A stretch of DNA of 64,000 nucleotides, taken from NCBI RefSeq assembly GCF_013314975.1, contig NZ_JABTYH010000008.1:1-64000 (forward strand). Direction: 5' to 3'. Made by a program: the position numbers and the translations under genes. This stretch comes from Pseudarthrobacter oxydans. Its GTDB lineage: Bacteria > Actinomycetota > Actinomycetes > Actinomycetales > Micrococcaceae. The notes under the pieces were generated by a model, which did not search any database, was not told the origin of the DNA, and saw only the letters and a program-made list of their open reading frames with translations. Positions 46,399-54,628 of the stretch are shown piece by piece; positions within the stretch are counted from its first letter, which is position 1; the number at the start of each line of letters is the position of its first letter.

Positions 46399-48548
46399 GT
46401 GATGACCGATCCTTCCGGAACCTCTTTGTTCACCGGATCCTGATCCCTGACGGTTCCGAAGAAACCGCCGAGGATGTTATTCACTTTCACCTCGAAGCCG
46501 AGCTGGCGCAATGCCTGTTCGGCCTCTCTGGCCTGCTTGCCGATGTAACTGGGGACTTCCACCATCCGGGGTCCCTTGGAGATCGTCAGGGTTACGCTGC
46601 CGCCGCGGGTGAGCGTTCCTTCCGCCGGCGCCTGGCTGACCACAGCGCCCTTGGGAATATCCCGGCTAAAGACTTCCTCGCCGGCCACATCCGCCTGGAG
46701 TCCGGCTGCCGTGATGGCATCAACGGCATCGTCCTCGTCCTGGCCCACCACCAGCGGCACCGGGATGGGCTCGGGCCCCTTGGAAACCACCAGGCCGACG
46801 GGCGTGCCGCGCCGGACCTCCGTACCCGCAGCGGGGTCCTGGGACAGGACTGTACCCGCGGGCGCCTGCTCATCGAACTGCTCCGTCACGGGACCCAGTA
46901 CCATCTCGGCCGCATTGAGGCCGTTCTTGGCTTCGTCCAGGGTGCCGCCGGCCAGCACTGGCAGCGGAAAAAGCTGGGGGCCCTTGGAAACAAAGAGGGA
47001 CACTGGCTGGAACTTGCGGATTTCCGTGCCCTCGGCCGGCTCGCTGCCCACCACCAGGCCGGACGGCACCTCGTCGTCGAAGACGTCCCTGGTGGTGGAC
47101 CGGAACCCGGCCTCGCTGAGCAGCTGCTGCGCCTGCGCCACGGTCTTGTTGGCGACGGAAGGAATGGACGCGGCTGCGCCGGGGCCCATACCGAAAAACC
47201 AGCCCGCGCCTGTCGCCAGGAGGGCGGCCACCACCAGCACTATCACCCACAGGACGCCACGGCGCCGGGGATTCCCTTCCCGAAGGGTCCGTGCGGGGGT
47301 GGCTGCGGCACGGGCCCGTGCCTTCTCATCCTCCCTGTCCGCTTTGCGCTGGGCACGTTTGCCCAGCACCGGAGGAGGGGGAGCCCACTCCTGGTCGTCG
47401 TCAGGTGGTGACAGTGTCCGCCTGGCAGCACCAGGTGCCGGACCTGAAGGCTGCATGGCAGAACGGGACTGGCCCGGCGTCGGCTGGTAGGCGGATCCGG
47501 CTGGCTGTCCGTATGGCATGACCGTTGTGGGATTGCTGGTGCGGCCGATGACCTCGGTGGGATGCTGGACGAGCCCGGTGTTGTCAGGTTCACGGGATGG
47601 CGGAGGACCCGCGGGCGGGGAAGGAATCCGCAGCGGGGCAACCTGCTGGGGCGCGGTCACGGTGCCCACCGCAGCAGCCGCCGGCGGACGAAGGTCCAGT
47701 TCAGCATCTGTGAGGTTGGTCCGGATGTGCCGCAGTTCCTGGAGCAGGGCGTTCCCGTCCACCGGCCGGTTCTCGGGGTCGTTGGCGGTGCACCACTGCA
47801 CGAGTTCATCCACTTCCGCGGCCAGGCCCGCGACCAGGGCCGACGGCGGTCCGACCGTCCCGTTGACGTGCTGGTAAGCCACCTGGATGGGGACCTCGCC
47901 GTCGAACGGCTGCTGTCCGGTAAGCATTTCGTACAGCATGATGCCCAGGGAGTAGATGTCGCTGCGCGCGTCAGCCGGCCTGCCCAGGACAAGTTCAGGG
48001 GAGAGGTAGGCGACCGTGCCGATCAGGGCACCGGTGCTGGTAGAGGTGGTGACAGCGCGGGCCAGGCCGAAATCCCCGATCTTGATCCGTCCGTCGTCCG
48101 AGATCAGCACGTTTTCAGGCTTGACGTCACGGTGGATGAAGCCGGCGGCATGCGCGGCACCGAGCCCTTCAACAACCGGGTCGATCAGTGCCAGTGCCAG
48201 GCGGGGCGGCAATGCGCCTTTCTCGTTAATCAGGTCACGGAGGGTGTGGCCTTTGATGTATTCCATGACCAGGTAGGCCGTGCGGCCGTCGTTCCCCTGG
48301 TCGAGGACCCCCACCACGTGGGGATGGGACAACCTTGCAGCCGCCTTTGCCTCCCGGCCGAGCCGGCCCAGGAAGTTGTCGTCAGAGGAGAGGTGGGGGT
48401 GCAGCACCTTCAGCGCCACGTCCCGTTCCAGCCGTTGGTCCGTGGCAAGGTAAACCGTGGACATGCCGCCGCGCGCGAGCTTGGACCGTACGGCGTACCG
48501 GTTGTCCACCAGCGTTCCTACAAGAGGGTCTGACACGTGTTCCTGCAC
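46383..48548 (-). CDS. pknL: PASTA-domain Ser/Thr protein kinase (PknL type)
   Basis: The protein has 721 residues from the GTG at 48548; a GTG at 48536 (protein beginning VSDPLVG) is an alternative. The kinase domain (residues about 15-275) has LARGGMSTVYLA, invariant Lys in VALKVL, HRDVKPENVL and GDFGLA. A Pro-rich linker and basic RKADRED segment lead to one TM helix near 430-455. Four extracellular PASTA repeats follow (about 460-721), each ending near VSKGP or a variant. PASTA repeats bind muropeptides or lipid II. Neighbours aroG and the Rv2175c homologue match the mycobacterial pknL locus. Confidence 0.92.
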   Translation of the reverse strand: MQEHVSDPLVGTLVDNRYAVRSKLARGGMSTVYLATDQRLERDVALKVLHPHLSSDDNFLGRLGREAKAAARLSHPHVVGVLDQGNDGRTAYLVMEYIKGHTLRDLINEKGALPPRLALALIDPVVEGLGAAHAAGFIHRDVKPENVLISDDGRIKIGDFGLARAVTTSTSTGALIGTVAYLSPELVLGRPADARSDIYSLGIMLYEMLTGQQPFDGEVPIQVAYQHVNGTVGPPSALVAGLAAEVDELVQWCTANDPENRPVDGNALLQELRHIRTNLTDAELDLRPPAAAAVGTVTAPQQVAPLRIPSPPAGPPPSREPDNTGLVQHPTEVIGRTSNPTTVMPYGQPAGSAYQPTPGQSRSAMQPSGPAPGAARRTLSPPDDDQEWAPPPPVLGKRAQRKADREDEKARARAAATPARTLREGNPRRRGVLWVIVLVVAALLATGAGWFFGMGPGAAASIPSVANKTVAQAQQLLSEAGFRSTTRDVFDDEVPSGLVVGSEPAEGTEIRKFQPVSLFVSKGPQLFPLPVLAGGTLDEAKNGLNAAEMVLGPVTEQFDEQAPAGTVLSQDPAAGTEVRRGTPVGLVVSKGPEPIPVPLVVGQDEDDAVDAITAAGLQADVAGEEVFSRDIPKGAVVSQAPAEGTLTRGGSVTLTISKGPRMVEVPSYIGKQAREAEQALRQLGFEVKVNNILGGFFGTVRDQDPVNKEVPEGSVITLTVV

Positions 48549-48572
48549 CCTACGATCCTAATCCCCGCAACG

Positions 48573-48608
48573 GAACGGGCCCGAACCTTTACCGGTCCGG
48601 ACCCGTTC
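48573..48608 (-). terminator. Hairpin between the LysM gene and pknL
   Basis: Read on the minus strand GAACGGGTCCGGACC pairs with GGTTCGGGCCCGTTC (two G-U pairs) around a 6-base loop. It lies 40 bases after the LysM-gene stop and separates it from pknL transcription. Confidence 0.65.
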
Positions 48609-48648
48609 AAAATTCACTGCCCCACAGTGTGCGGGCCGCAGCAGCAGC

Positions 48649-50034
48649 TCAGCCGAAGTTTTTCTGGTGTGCCTTGATGGCCGCCACATAGGCCTTGGTG
48701 TCGTCGTACATGCCGTACTTGCTCACGGAGTACTGGCCCTGGTAGTAGCCGGCGATGGCCGTGTCCCTGTCCTTGCTGGTGGCCAGGAGCTGGCGGATGA
48801 TTGCCACCCCGGCCGTGGCATTGTCGTAAGGGTCCAGCAGGTTCAGCTTGCGTCCCACCAGATCCGAAGCCCACTGGCCGGAAGTGGGGATGACCTGCAT
48901 GGTTCCGATGGCGTTGGCCGGGGAAACTGCCCGCTGGTCGAACCCTGATTCCTGGTGCGCGAAGGCGAGGGCCAGGGAGGGTTCCACTCCCAACCTGCGC
49001 GCGGTATCTGCCACGATGTTCCGCATTTCAGCTCGGGAGGGCACAGGGGAGGCGTTCAGCAACGCCTTGTTCTCGTTGGCCGAGCTGACCACTGCAGCAG
49101 GGTAGCTGAAGCCCAGGAATGAGCTTGGGACCAGAGGCGTTACCGAGGCGGCCGGCTGCGGAGCGGCCGTCTGGCCGTTGGCGCCGGGGATGGCCAGCTT
49201 GTTTCCCGGGTAAATGACACTGGTCATGCCCAGGCGGTTGGCGGACAGCAGCTCGGAAAGCTTGACGCCGTGCCGGGACGCGATCGCGGAGAGCGTGTCT
49301 CCGGCTTTGACGGTGTAGGAGCCGGAGGCCGGGGCCGCAGGCGCGGCGGGAGCCGATGTTGAGGCCAGCCCGCTTGAGGCAGGAGCCGCGGCGGGCGCGG
49401 GAGCCGCGTCACCGGCCCCCACCTTGATCTTCTGCCCGGGGTAGATAACCGAGCGCATGTTGAGGTTGTTCCACGAGAACACATCCGCCAGGCCCACGTT
49501 GTGGCGGGCCGCGATGGCACCCAGCGTGTCACCCGGTTTCACCGTGTACGTGGCTCCGCCCGCGGGGGCGGAGGCAGGTGCGGCAGGAGCGGGCGCGGCG
49601 GACGGCGCTGCCGGTGCGGCGGCCGAACCGGAAAGCTTGATCTTCTGCCCGGGGTAGATGATCGTGTTCGCCTGCAGGTTGTTCAGCTTCAGGACCTCGG
49701 CCGTGCTAAGCCCGAATTTGCCTGCTACGGCGCTGATGGTGTCGCCGCGGGCAATCGTGTACTCCGCCGGGGCCTGCGGCTGTGCGGGCCTGAAGGCTGA
49801 GGGGATCGCCGTCGACACCGACGCCGCGGGGATGACTGCCGCTGTGGCCGTCGCGGCCTGGGCTTTCATGGCCGCTGCAAGCGTCCCCGGAATGGCCCGG
49901 ACCGGCTGCTCTGCAGCTGCTGGCTGGGCCAGCGCCAAGGATGACAATACGACCGCTGGCAGCGCTGCCGTCGTTGCGGCGAGCATAGGCAGGCTCGGCT
50001 TGGGGGGCTGCTTGTGCGAGCGGGACATCGTCAT
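48649..50034 (-). CDS. Secreted LysM-repeat lytic transglycosylase-like murein hydrolase
   Basis: The protein has 461 residues from the ATG at 50034, which follows AGAGGA by 8 bases. A signal peptide ends at about AQPAAAEQ. Three LysM domains (YTIARGDTISAV, YTVKPGDTLGAI, YTVKAGDTLSAI starts) are joined by Ala/Pro/Ser linkers and bind peptidoglycan. A C-terminal SLT-type domain (about 340-461) carries the catalytic Glu in AFAHQESGFDQ and the AIGTMQVIP motif. It probably cleaves glycan strands during growth. Upstream repeats resemble MtrA sites. The next gene is a PASTA kinase, again a wall sensor. Confidence 0.9.
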   Translation of the reverse strand: MTMSRSHKQPPKPSLPMLAATTAALPAVVLSSLALAQPAAAEQPVRAIPGTLAAAMKAQAATATAAVIPAASVSTAIPSAFRPAQPQAPAEYTIARGDTISAVAGKFGLSTAEVLKLNNLQANTIIYPGQKIKLSGSAAAPAAPSAAPAPAAPASAPAGGATYTVKPGDTLGAIAARHNVGLADVFSWNNLNMRSVIYPGQKIKVGAGDAAPAPAAAPASSGLASTSAPAAPAAPASGSYTVKAGDTLSAIASRHGVKLSELLSANRLGMTSVIYPGNKLAIPGANGQTAAPQPAASVTPLVPSSFLGFSYPAAVVSSANENKALLNASPVPSRAEMRNIVADTARRLGVEPSLALAFAHQESGFDQRAVSPANAIGTMQVIPTSGQWASDLVGRKLNLLDPYDNATAGVAIIRQLLATSKDRDTAIAGYYQGQYSVSKYGMYDDTKAYVAAIKAHQKNFG

Positions 50035-50093
50035 GGAAAGAATCCTCTTCTCAACTGCGGGCGCGGGCGGGGATGCCGCTGATTCCGATACTA

Positions 50094-50130
50094 CTGTTAC
50101 TGCTGTTAATACTGTTACAAATGTGGTCAA
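50094..50130 (-). promoter_or_regulatory. Promoter with three CTGTTA repeats, MtrA-like
   Basis: CTGTTA occurs at 50094, 50103 and 50112, exactly 9 bp apart; on the minus strand these read GTAACAG, TTAACAG, GTAACAG. TTGACC (minus, 50125-50130) and TAACAG (minus, 50103-50108, spacing 16) form a possible promoter that overlaps the repeats. The actinobacterial regulator MtrA binds GTAAC-like direct repeats near wall-hydrolase genes. Confidence 0.45.
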
Positions 50131-50273
50131 TGAGAATCTCTCACGGATTGGGGATTAGCACAAGAATTCCGGGAACAGCTGCAAGGAAGAATTTTGGGAG
50201 TGTCCGCAGGTCAATGGGTTCCCCGGAGTGCATCAACTAGGCGCCAGGGCGCACGCCGTGGCAACCTTGATCC

Positions 50274-50627
50274 GTGAGTAATGTAGAAAACCTTGTGGGC
50301 GACTGGTTGCCCCTGCCCGACGTCGCCCGTTTATTGGATGTTTCCATCACCAAGGTGCACAGCCTGCTTGATGAACGTGCGCTGGCCGCGCTGCGGGTTG
50401 GTGAGCGGAAAATCAGGTCGGTGCCTGCAGGGTTTATCCAGGACGGCCAGGTGGTGGACAGCCTCAAGGGAACCATCGTTGTCCTGTCTGACGCAGGGTA
50501 TTCGGACGAGGACCTGATCGTCTGGCTCTTTACCCCGGATGAGTCACTGCGAGGACGGCCCATCGACGCTCTTCGTGAGGGCCGGAAAACAGAAATACGG
50601 CGCAGGGCACAGACCCTCGCCTGGTAG
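50274..50627 (+). CDS. Helix-turn-helix DNA-binding protein, Rv2175c family
   Basis: The protein has 117 residues with a GTG start. The N-terminal helix-turn-helix is LPDVARLLDVSITKVHSLL near residues 13-31. The rest (LKGTIVVLSDAGYSDEDLIVWLFTPDESL, in pieces) is the family's C-terminal domain. In M. tuberculosis Rv2175c is a DNA-binding substrate of PknL; here it also lies close to a PknL-type kinase. The mycobacterial N-terminal phospho-Thr is not evident, so regulation may differ. Confidence 0.85.
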   Translation: MSNVENLVGDWLPLPDVARLLDVSITKVHSLLDERALAALRVGERKIRSVPAGFIQDGQVVDSLKGTIVVLSDAGYSDEDLIVWLFTPDESLRGRPIDALREGRKTEIRRRAQTLAW

Positions 50628-50665
50628 TTCCCGGCCCGGCACTTCGCCTGGCCTGCACTGGACCG

Positions 50666-51760
50666 CTAGGAGGCCCGGCTGACAGTCGCTTCAGCCAGCC
50701 GCCGAAGGGCAGTCTTGGGCAATTCGACCAGGGGAAGTGCCTCCAGGGCCTCGAAGGCCGCGGCGCCGAATTCACTGATGAGGACCTCGGTGGCCGCCAG
50801 CGCCCCGGACTCCTCGATAATCCGCCGGAGCTCGTCGACGTCTTCCTCCGAGAGGTCCGGGCTTCCGAGCCTGGAGTCGATGAAGGCCGCCTCTTCAGCC
50901 GTTGCCTGGTCCATGGCCAGGGCGACCAGCACAGTGCGTTTCCCTTCCCGCAGGTCGTCGCCGGCCGGCTTGCCGGTTGTCAGCGGATCGCCGAAGACAC
51001 CGAGCACGTCGTCCCGGAGCTGGAACGCTTCCCCCAGGGGCAGCGCAAACGCCGAGTATCCGCGGAGCAGGTCATCCGAGGCCCCAGCGAGTGCGCCTCC
51101 CAGCGCCAGCGGATGTTCTGTGGAGTACTTGGCGGACTTGAAGCGGATGATGGACTGGGCCCGCGAGACAGCGCCTGCGCGGTCCCTGGCGGGCCCGGCA
51201 ACCTCTTCCAGGATGTCCAGGTACTGGCCCGCCATCACTTCGGCCCGCATGAGGTTGAAGATCAGCCTTGCCCTGCTGCCCGCTGCGGCCCGCTCGCCGA
51301 TGTCCGTGAAGGCTTCCTCGCTGAAGGAGAGGCACAGGTCTCCCGCCAGAATGGCAGCTGCCTGGCCGAAGCGTTCGCTGTCCAGCGCCCAGCCCTGTGA
51401 GCCGTGCAGGTCGCTGAACCGCCGGTGGACACTCGGTCCGCCCCGCCTGGTGTCAGACCGGTCGATGATGTCGTCGTGGATCAGCGCGGCGGCCTGGAAC
51501 AACTCAAGGGCTGCGCCTGCCGTCACTACCTGCTGGGCCGCAGGTTCTCCACCGGCACCCCGCCAGCCCCAGTAGCACATCAGCGCGCGCAGGCGCTTGC
51601 CGCCGGTGACAAGGTTGGAGATTGACCCCATGATCGGATCAATGTCCGGCGAAATGGCGGACATGACTGATTGGCGCGAGGCCAGGAACCCCGTCAGTTC
51701 GCCGGCCACCGCCGCCACGAAGTCGGCCTGTTCATGCCTGAGCTGCTCGGCCGCCGTCAC
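50666..51760 (-). CDS. Polyprenyl (geranylgeranyl) diphosphate synthase
   Basis: The protein has 364 residues with a GTG start overlapping the upstream lipoprotein stop (GTGA). First Asp-rich motif DDIIDRSDTRRG is near residue 97 and the second DDVLGVFGDP near 255. KRLRALMCYW and the FKSAKYS segment are typical of trans-isoprenyl synthases. Residues before the first motif (ALIHDD) suggest a short to medium chain such as GGPP. It corresponds in place to idsA2 (Rv2173) and may feed menaquinone or carotenoid synthesis. Confidence 0.9.
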   Translation of the reverse strand: MTAAEQLRHEQADFVAAVAGELTGFLASRQSVMSAISPDIDPIMGSISNLVTGGKRLRALMCYWGWRGAGGEPAAQQVVTAGAALELFQAAALIHDDIIDRSDTRRGGPSVHRRFSDLHGSQGWALDSERFGQAAAILAGDLCLSFSEEAFTDIGERAAAGSRARLIFNLMRAEVMAGQYLDILEEVAGPARDRAGAVSRAQSIIRFKSAKYSTEHPLALGGALAGASDDLLRGYSAFALPLGEAFQLRDDVLGVFGDPLTTGKPAGDDLREGKRTVLVALAMDQATAEEAAFIDSRLGSPDLSEEDVDELRRIIEESGALAATEVLISEFGAAAFEALEALPLVELPKTALRRLAEATVSRAS

Positions 51761-52284
51761 TTGGCTGACTCAGCTGGCACGTTGGCGCCGATGGTAAAGG
51801 TGGAAACTCCGGCTGCTTCAACGACCGAGACATTGACGGTCTCGCTGTCCCCCCGGAGAAAGTCCCTGGAAGCCACGGCCCCCACGGCTTCGCCGGGCAC
51901 GGCCTTGAAGCCCTGGCCTTCCAGTGCCTTGACGTAGAAATCGAGGACTGCGGCGGTGGGGGCCGCCACCGTGCCCACCAGGGCGGCAGTGGCGGGGGCC
52001 GACGCTTTGTCGAAACTGCTCGATACCACTGTGGCCCCCGGCATGAGGGGAAGGAGCTGCTGGGGGAAGCCGTCCACCAGTGCCCCTACCGTGGCGGAGG
52101 TATTGGGCGAAGCGGAAGGGCTGGGGGAAGCCGTGACGGTGGAGGCGGCAGTTGCCGGCGCCGATGCGGAGGCGGAAGGGTCCGGGCTTGCTGACGGGGT
52201 TGGACTGCAGGCTGCAAGTGCCATGGCTGCGCCGGCAGCTAGGACTGCAGCGCCCGCTGGCTTGAGGTTTCCAAAGACCGTCAC
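51757..52284 (-). CDS. Predicted lipoprotein
   Basis: The protein has 175 residues from the GTG at 52284, with AGGAGG 9 bases upstream; the frame continues open but without a better start. The signal peptide ends in a lipobox LAAC near residue 24. A Ser/Ala/Pro-rich linker (about 25-65) precedes a compact domain (about 70-175) with LLPLMPGATVVSSSF and VLDFYVKALEGQGF. The function is not recognised. Translationally coupled to the isoprenoid synthase. Confidence 0.78.
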   Translation of the reverse strand: MTVFGNLKPAGAAVLAAGAAMALAACSPTPSASPDPSASASAPATAASTVTASPSPSASPNTSATVGALVDGFPQQLLPLMPGATVVSSSFDKASAPATAALVGTVAAPTAAVLDFYVKALEGQGFKAVPGEAVGAVASRDFLRGDSETVNVSVVEAAGVSTFTIGANVPAESAK

Positions 52285-52346
52285 AGGGACTTTCCTCCTG
52301 GTGTTGATGCCGGATTCAGCCTCCAGTTTAGTCAGTACAAAAGAGC

Positions 52347-52352
52347 TAGGAT
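52347..52352 (+). promoter_or_regulatory. Candidate -10 box giving leaderless dinB
   Basis: TAGGAT ends 7 bases before the GTG at 52360, the expected distance for transcription to start on the GTG itself. The -35 position (CAGTTT) is poor. Confidence 0.45.
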
Positions 52353-52359
52353 TGCAGCC

Positions 52360-53586
52360 GTGGGGCCCGAAGGTATGAACCAGCCACCCGGAGCGGTGCT
52401 TCCGGGACAGCGGCGCAAGTGCATCATGCACGTGGACATGGATGCCTTCTACGTCTCTGTCGAGCTGCGGACGCGCCCTGAGCTCCGCGGCAGGCCTGTC
52501 ATTGTTGGCTTCCCCGCGGACCGCTCCGTGGTCCTCTCTGCCTCCTACGAAGCCCGTGCATTCGGCGTGAAATCTGCCATGCCGATGGCCGTGGCGTCCA
52601 GGATGTGCCCGCAGGCGGTCATCATCGAACCGCGCCACAAGCTGTACTACGAGGTGTCCGCCCAGCTGATGGCCATTTTTGGGTCCGTCACCGAACTCGT
52701 GGAACCACTCAGCGTCGACGAAGCGTTCCTCGACGTCACGGGCGCCATACGCCGCCTGGGGGCGCCGCGGGGCATCGGGGAAATGATCCGGCGCAGGGTA
52801 GCTTCGGAACTGGGCATCACTGCGTCCGTAGGGATCGCGGAATCCAAGTTCGTGGCGAAGATCGCGTCAACCCGCTGCAAGCCGGACGGACTGCTCCTGA
52901 TCGGCCCGGACGAAACGGTGCCTTACCTCCACAGCCTGCCGGTTGGTGCGCTGTGGGGCGTGGGTGCCAAGACCGCGGATGTCCTGGCAAAGATGGGCAT
53001 CAGGACGGTTGCGGACGTGGCGGCAACGCCGGTGTCCACCCTCAAGAGGATGCTGGGTGCTACGGGGGAGCATGTCCACCAGCTGTCGTGGGGCATTGAC
53101 CACCGTGCGGTGACTCCAATCCGGCTTGAGAAGAGCATCGGTGCGGAAGAGACCTTTGCCGTCGACACGGGTGACGACGCACTGCTCCACCGTGAACTCC
53201 TGCGGCTCTCCCACCGGACGGCCTCACGCCTGCGGAGTTCCGGGATGGTGGCCCGGACCATTGCCCTGAAGTTGCGCTTCGCCGATTTCTCCACCATCAC
53301 CCGCAGCCGGACGGTCCACACGCCGGTGGACAGTGCCCAGCTGATCTATGCCGTGGCGCTCCAGCTGCTGGAATCGGTGGGGGACAGGACCATGACGGTG
53401 CGGCTCGTGGGCGTCAGGGCCGAACAACTTGAAGAAGCGGCCCGCACCTCGCTGCAGCTGAGCATCGACCGTCGGGACGAGAACTGGCGTGCGGCCGAAC
53501 AGGTCCTCGACGAAGTGGCGCGCAAGTTCGGCAGCAAATCCGTCCTTCCGGCCCGCCTGATGGAGCCAGGAGCCGGCCCTGGATAA
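52360..53586 (+). CDS. dinB: DNA polymerase IV (Y family)
   Basis: The protein has 408 residues from the GTG at 52360 (ATG at 52375 is an alternative, but AAGG is too close to it). Catalytic acids are in HVDMDAFYVSVE near residue 25 and SVDEAFLDVTG near 120. The helix-hairpin-helix region includes GVGAKTADVLAKMGI near 205, and the little-finger domain follows. The C-terminal end lacks an obvious clamp-binding motif by eye. It copies past lesions at low fidelity. It is divergent from the lipoprotein gene with only 75 bases between them. Confidence 0.94.
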   Translation: MGPEGMNQPPGAVLPGQRRKCIMHVDMDAFYVSVELRTRPELRGRPVIVGFPADRSVVLSASYEARAFGVKSAMPMAVASRMCPQAVIIEPRHKLYYEVSAQLMAIFGSVTELVEPLSVDEAFLDVTGAIRRLGAPRGIGEMIRRRVASELGITASVGIAESKFVAKIASTRCKPDGLLLIGPDETVPYLHSLPVGALWGVGAKTADVLAKMGIRTVADVAATPVSTLKRMLGATGEHVHQLSWGIDHRAVTPIRLEKSIGAEETFAVDTGDDALLHRELLRLSHRTASRLRSSGMVARTIALKLRFADFSTITRSRTVHTPVDSAQLIYAVALQLLESVGDRTMTVRLVGVRAEQLEEAARTSLQLSIDRRDENWRAAEQVLDEVARKFGSKSVLPARLMEPGAGPG

Positions 53587-53774
53587 CACGCCGGTTGCGG
53601 CGGCCGGGAGGTCCCGGATAAGTCATTGCCGTCTTTCAGAACAGCCCTCAACAAACTATCCTTAGATGTACATAGTTTTTGAGTGACTGGACTTACTGCC
53701 GGACCCTCTTGGACATGCTCCCGCTCCTGCGACGGCGTGCCTGGTTACCGACTCTTGCCATTGTGGGCAGGGCG

Positions 53775-53800
53775 GGAACCTCTTAGGCACAACAGCCGTT
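53775..53800 (+). promoter_or_regulatory. Possible SigH/SigR-type promoter before the DUF3040 gene
   Basis: GGAAC (53775-53779), exactly 18 bases, then GTT (53798-53800) fits the thiol-stress sigma pattern GGAAY-N18-GTT. The ATG at 53861 is about 53 bases beyond. The rest of the 274-base gap has only the inverted repeat ACTAT/ATAGT (53656-53676). Confidence 0.3.
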
Positions 53801-53860
53801 AACGGTGCAGAAGTAGTGGCTGGGATCAGCCCGGACGTTGGCCTACAAAAGGAGGTCGTG

Positions 53861-54235
53861 ATGCCGCTGTCGGAGCACGAACAGAAGCTGCTTGAGCAGC
53901 TGGAGAAGCAGCTTCACGAGGACGACCCGAAGTTCGCAAATTCCATGGGGTCAGACCCAGGGCGTTCATGGTCCACGAGGCATGTGGTGATTGGCGTCCT
54001 CTGCGCCTTGGCTGGCGTCTTCCTGTTGCTCGTGGGCGTCACTCTCCAAAATATCTTCGTCGGAGTACTGGGCTTCATAGTCATGGGCGGCGGCGTCTAC
54101 TTCGCCACCATGCGCAGCAGTGCGGGAGCGAAGCCGGGATCCAAGGCCGCCGGCCGAAAGCCCGGCAAGCCGAAGAACTCCTTCATGAGCAGCCTCGAGG
54201 AGCGCTGGGACGAAAGGCGCAGGGGAGAACCCTAA
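53861..54235 (+). CDS. DUF3040 membrane protein
   Basis: The protein has 124 residues. The ATG at 53861 follows AAAAGGAGG by 6 bases; an in-frame GTG upstream at 53816 is rejected. MPLSEHEQKLLEQLEKQLHEDDP (in pieces) is the DUF3040 signature. Two adjacent TM helices (about 44-62 and 66-84) form a hairpin, and a basic Lys/Arg/Gly-rich cytoplasmic tail ends the protein. This family is commonly found just before the dcw cluster in actinobacteria. The function is unknown; a role in envelope or division is inferred from place only. Confidence 0.88.
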   Translation: MPLSEHEQKLLEQLEKQLHEDDPKFANSMGSDPGRSWSTRHVVIGVLCALAGVFLLLVGVTLQNIFVGVLGFIVMGGGVYFATMRSSAGAKPGSKAAGRKPGKPKNSFMSSLEERWDERRRGEP

Positions 54236-54288
54236 ACCTCCAGGTGCTGCCCGCGACGGCAACTCCACTTCCCTCCCCCTAGGGGGAT

Positions 54289-54330
54289 AAACGCGAAGAG
54301 ACCCGCCTTTGGGCGGGTCTCTTGGCGTTT
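54289..54330 (+). terminator. Terminator after the DUF3040 gene
   Basis: AAACGC-G-AAGAGACCCGCC pairs with GGCGGGTCTCTT-G-GCGTTT around a 4-base loop, an 18-bp stem with a single G-G mismatch, ending in TTT. It insulates the dcw promoter from upstream transcription. Confidence 0.88.
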
Positions 54331-54447
54331 AAGCCGGCAGTGGCCGATATGTTCCTCCTTCGCCCGGACCCGGCCGGAAGGCCACTGGATAGGGTCCCTT
54401 GTCCGTGCCCTCCTTCCTGGCCGGGAACCGCCCGGTGACACATATCC

Positions 54448-54563
54448 CTCCACTTTCCGCCACCGGGGCGAAATCCGCGCCAATTCAGCCTGCTTTTCCC
54501 AGAAAGTGGAGGCCAGGAAGCCCTGTTTGCGTTGACTGTGGGGGAAAGTGGAGTAATGTGGAG
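54448..54563 (+). promoter_or_regulatory. dcw (mraZ) promoter with MraZ boxes
   Basis: TTGACT (54532-54537), 16 bases, then TAATGT (54554-54559). AAAGTGGAG occurs at 54545-54553, then AATGTGGAG at 54555-54563, exactly 10 bp apart and covering the spacer and -10. A third copy is at 54503-54511 and an inverted copy (CTCCACTTT) at 54448-54456. MraZ represses its own cluster through tandem boxes of this kind. The 393-base gap 54236-54628 holds this promoter and the preceding terminator. Confidence 0.75.
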
Positions 54564-54628
54564 GGCATAAGAGGGTAGTTGCAACATAGGGGATGTGCAG
54601 TTCCTGACATCGGACAGGCGGTGGGCCA

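Noticed and set aside
50035..50273. c-di-AMP (ydaO) riboswitch upstream of the LysM hydrolase
   Set aside because: Such elements often precede wall hydrolases in actinobacteria, but I could not recognise the conserved core here. The region is better explained by a promoter with direct repeats.
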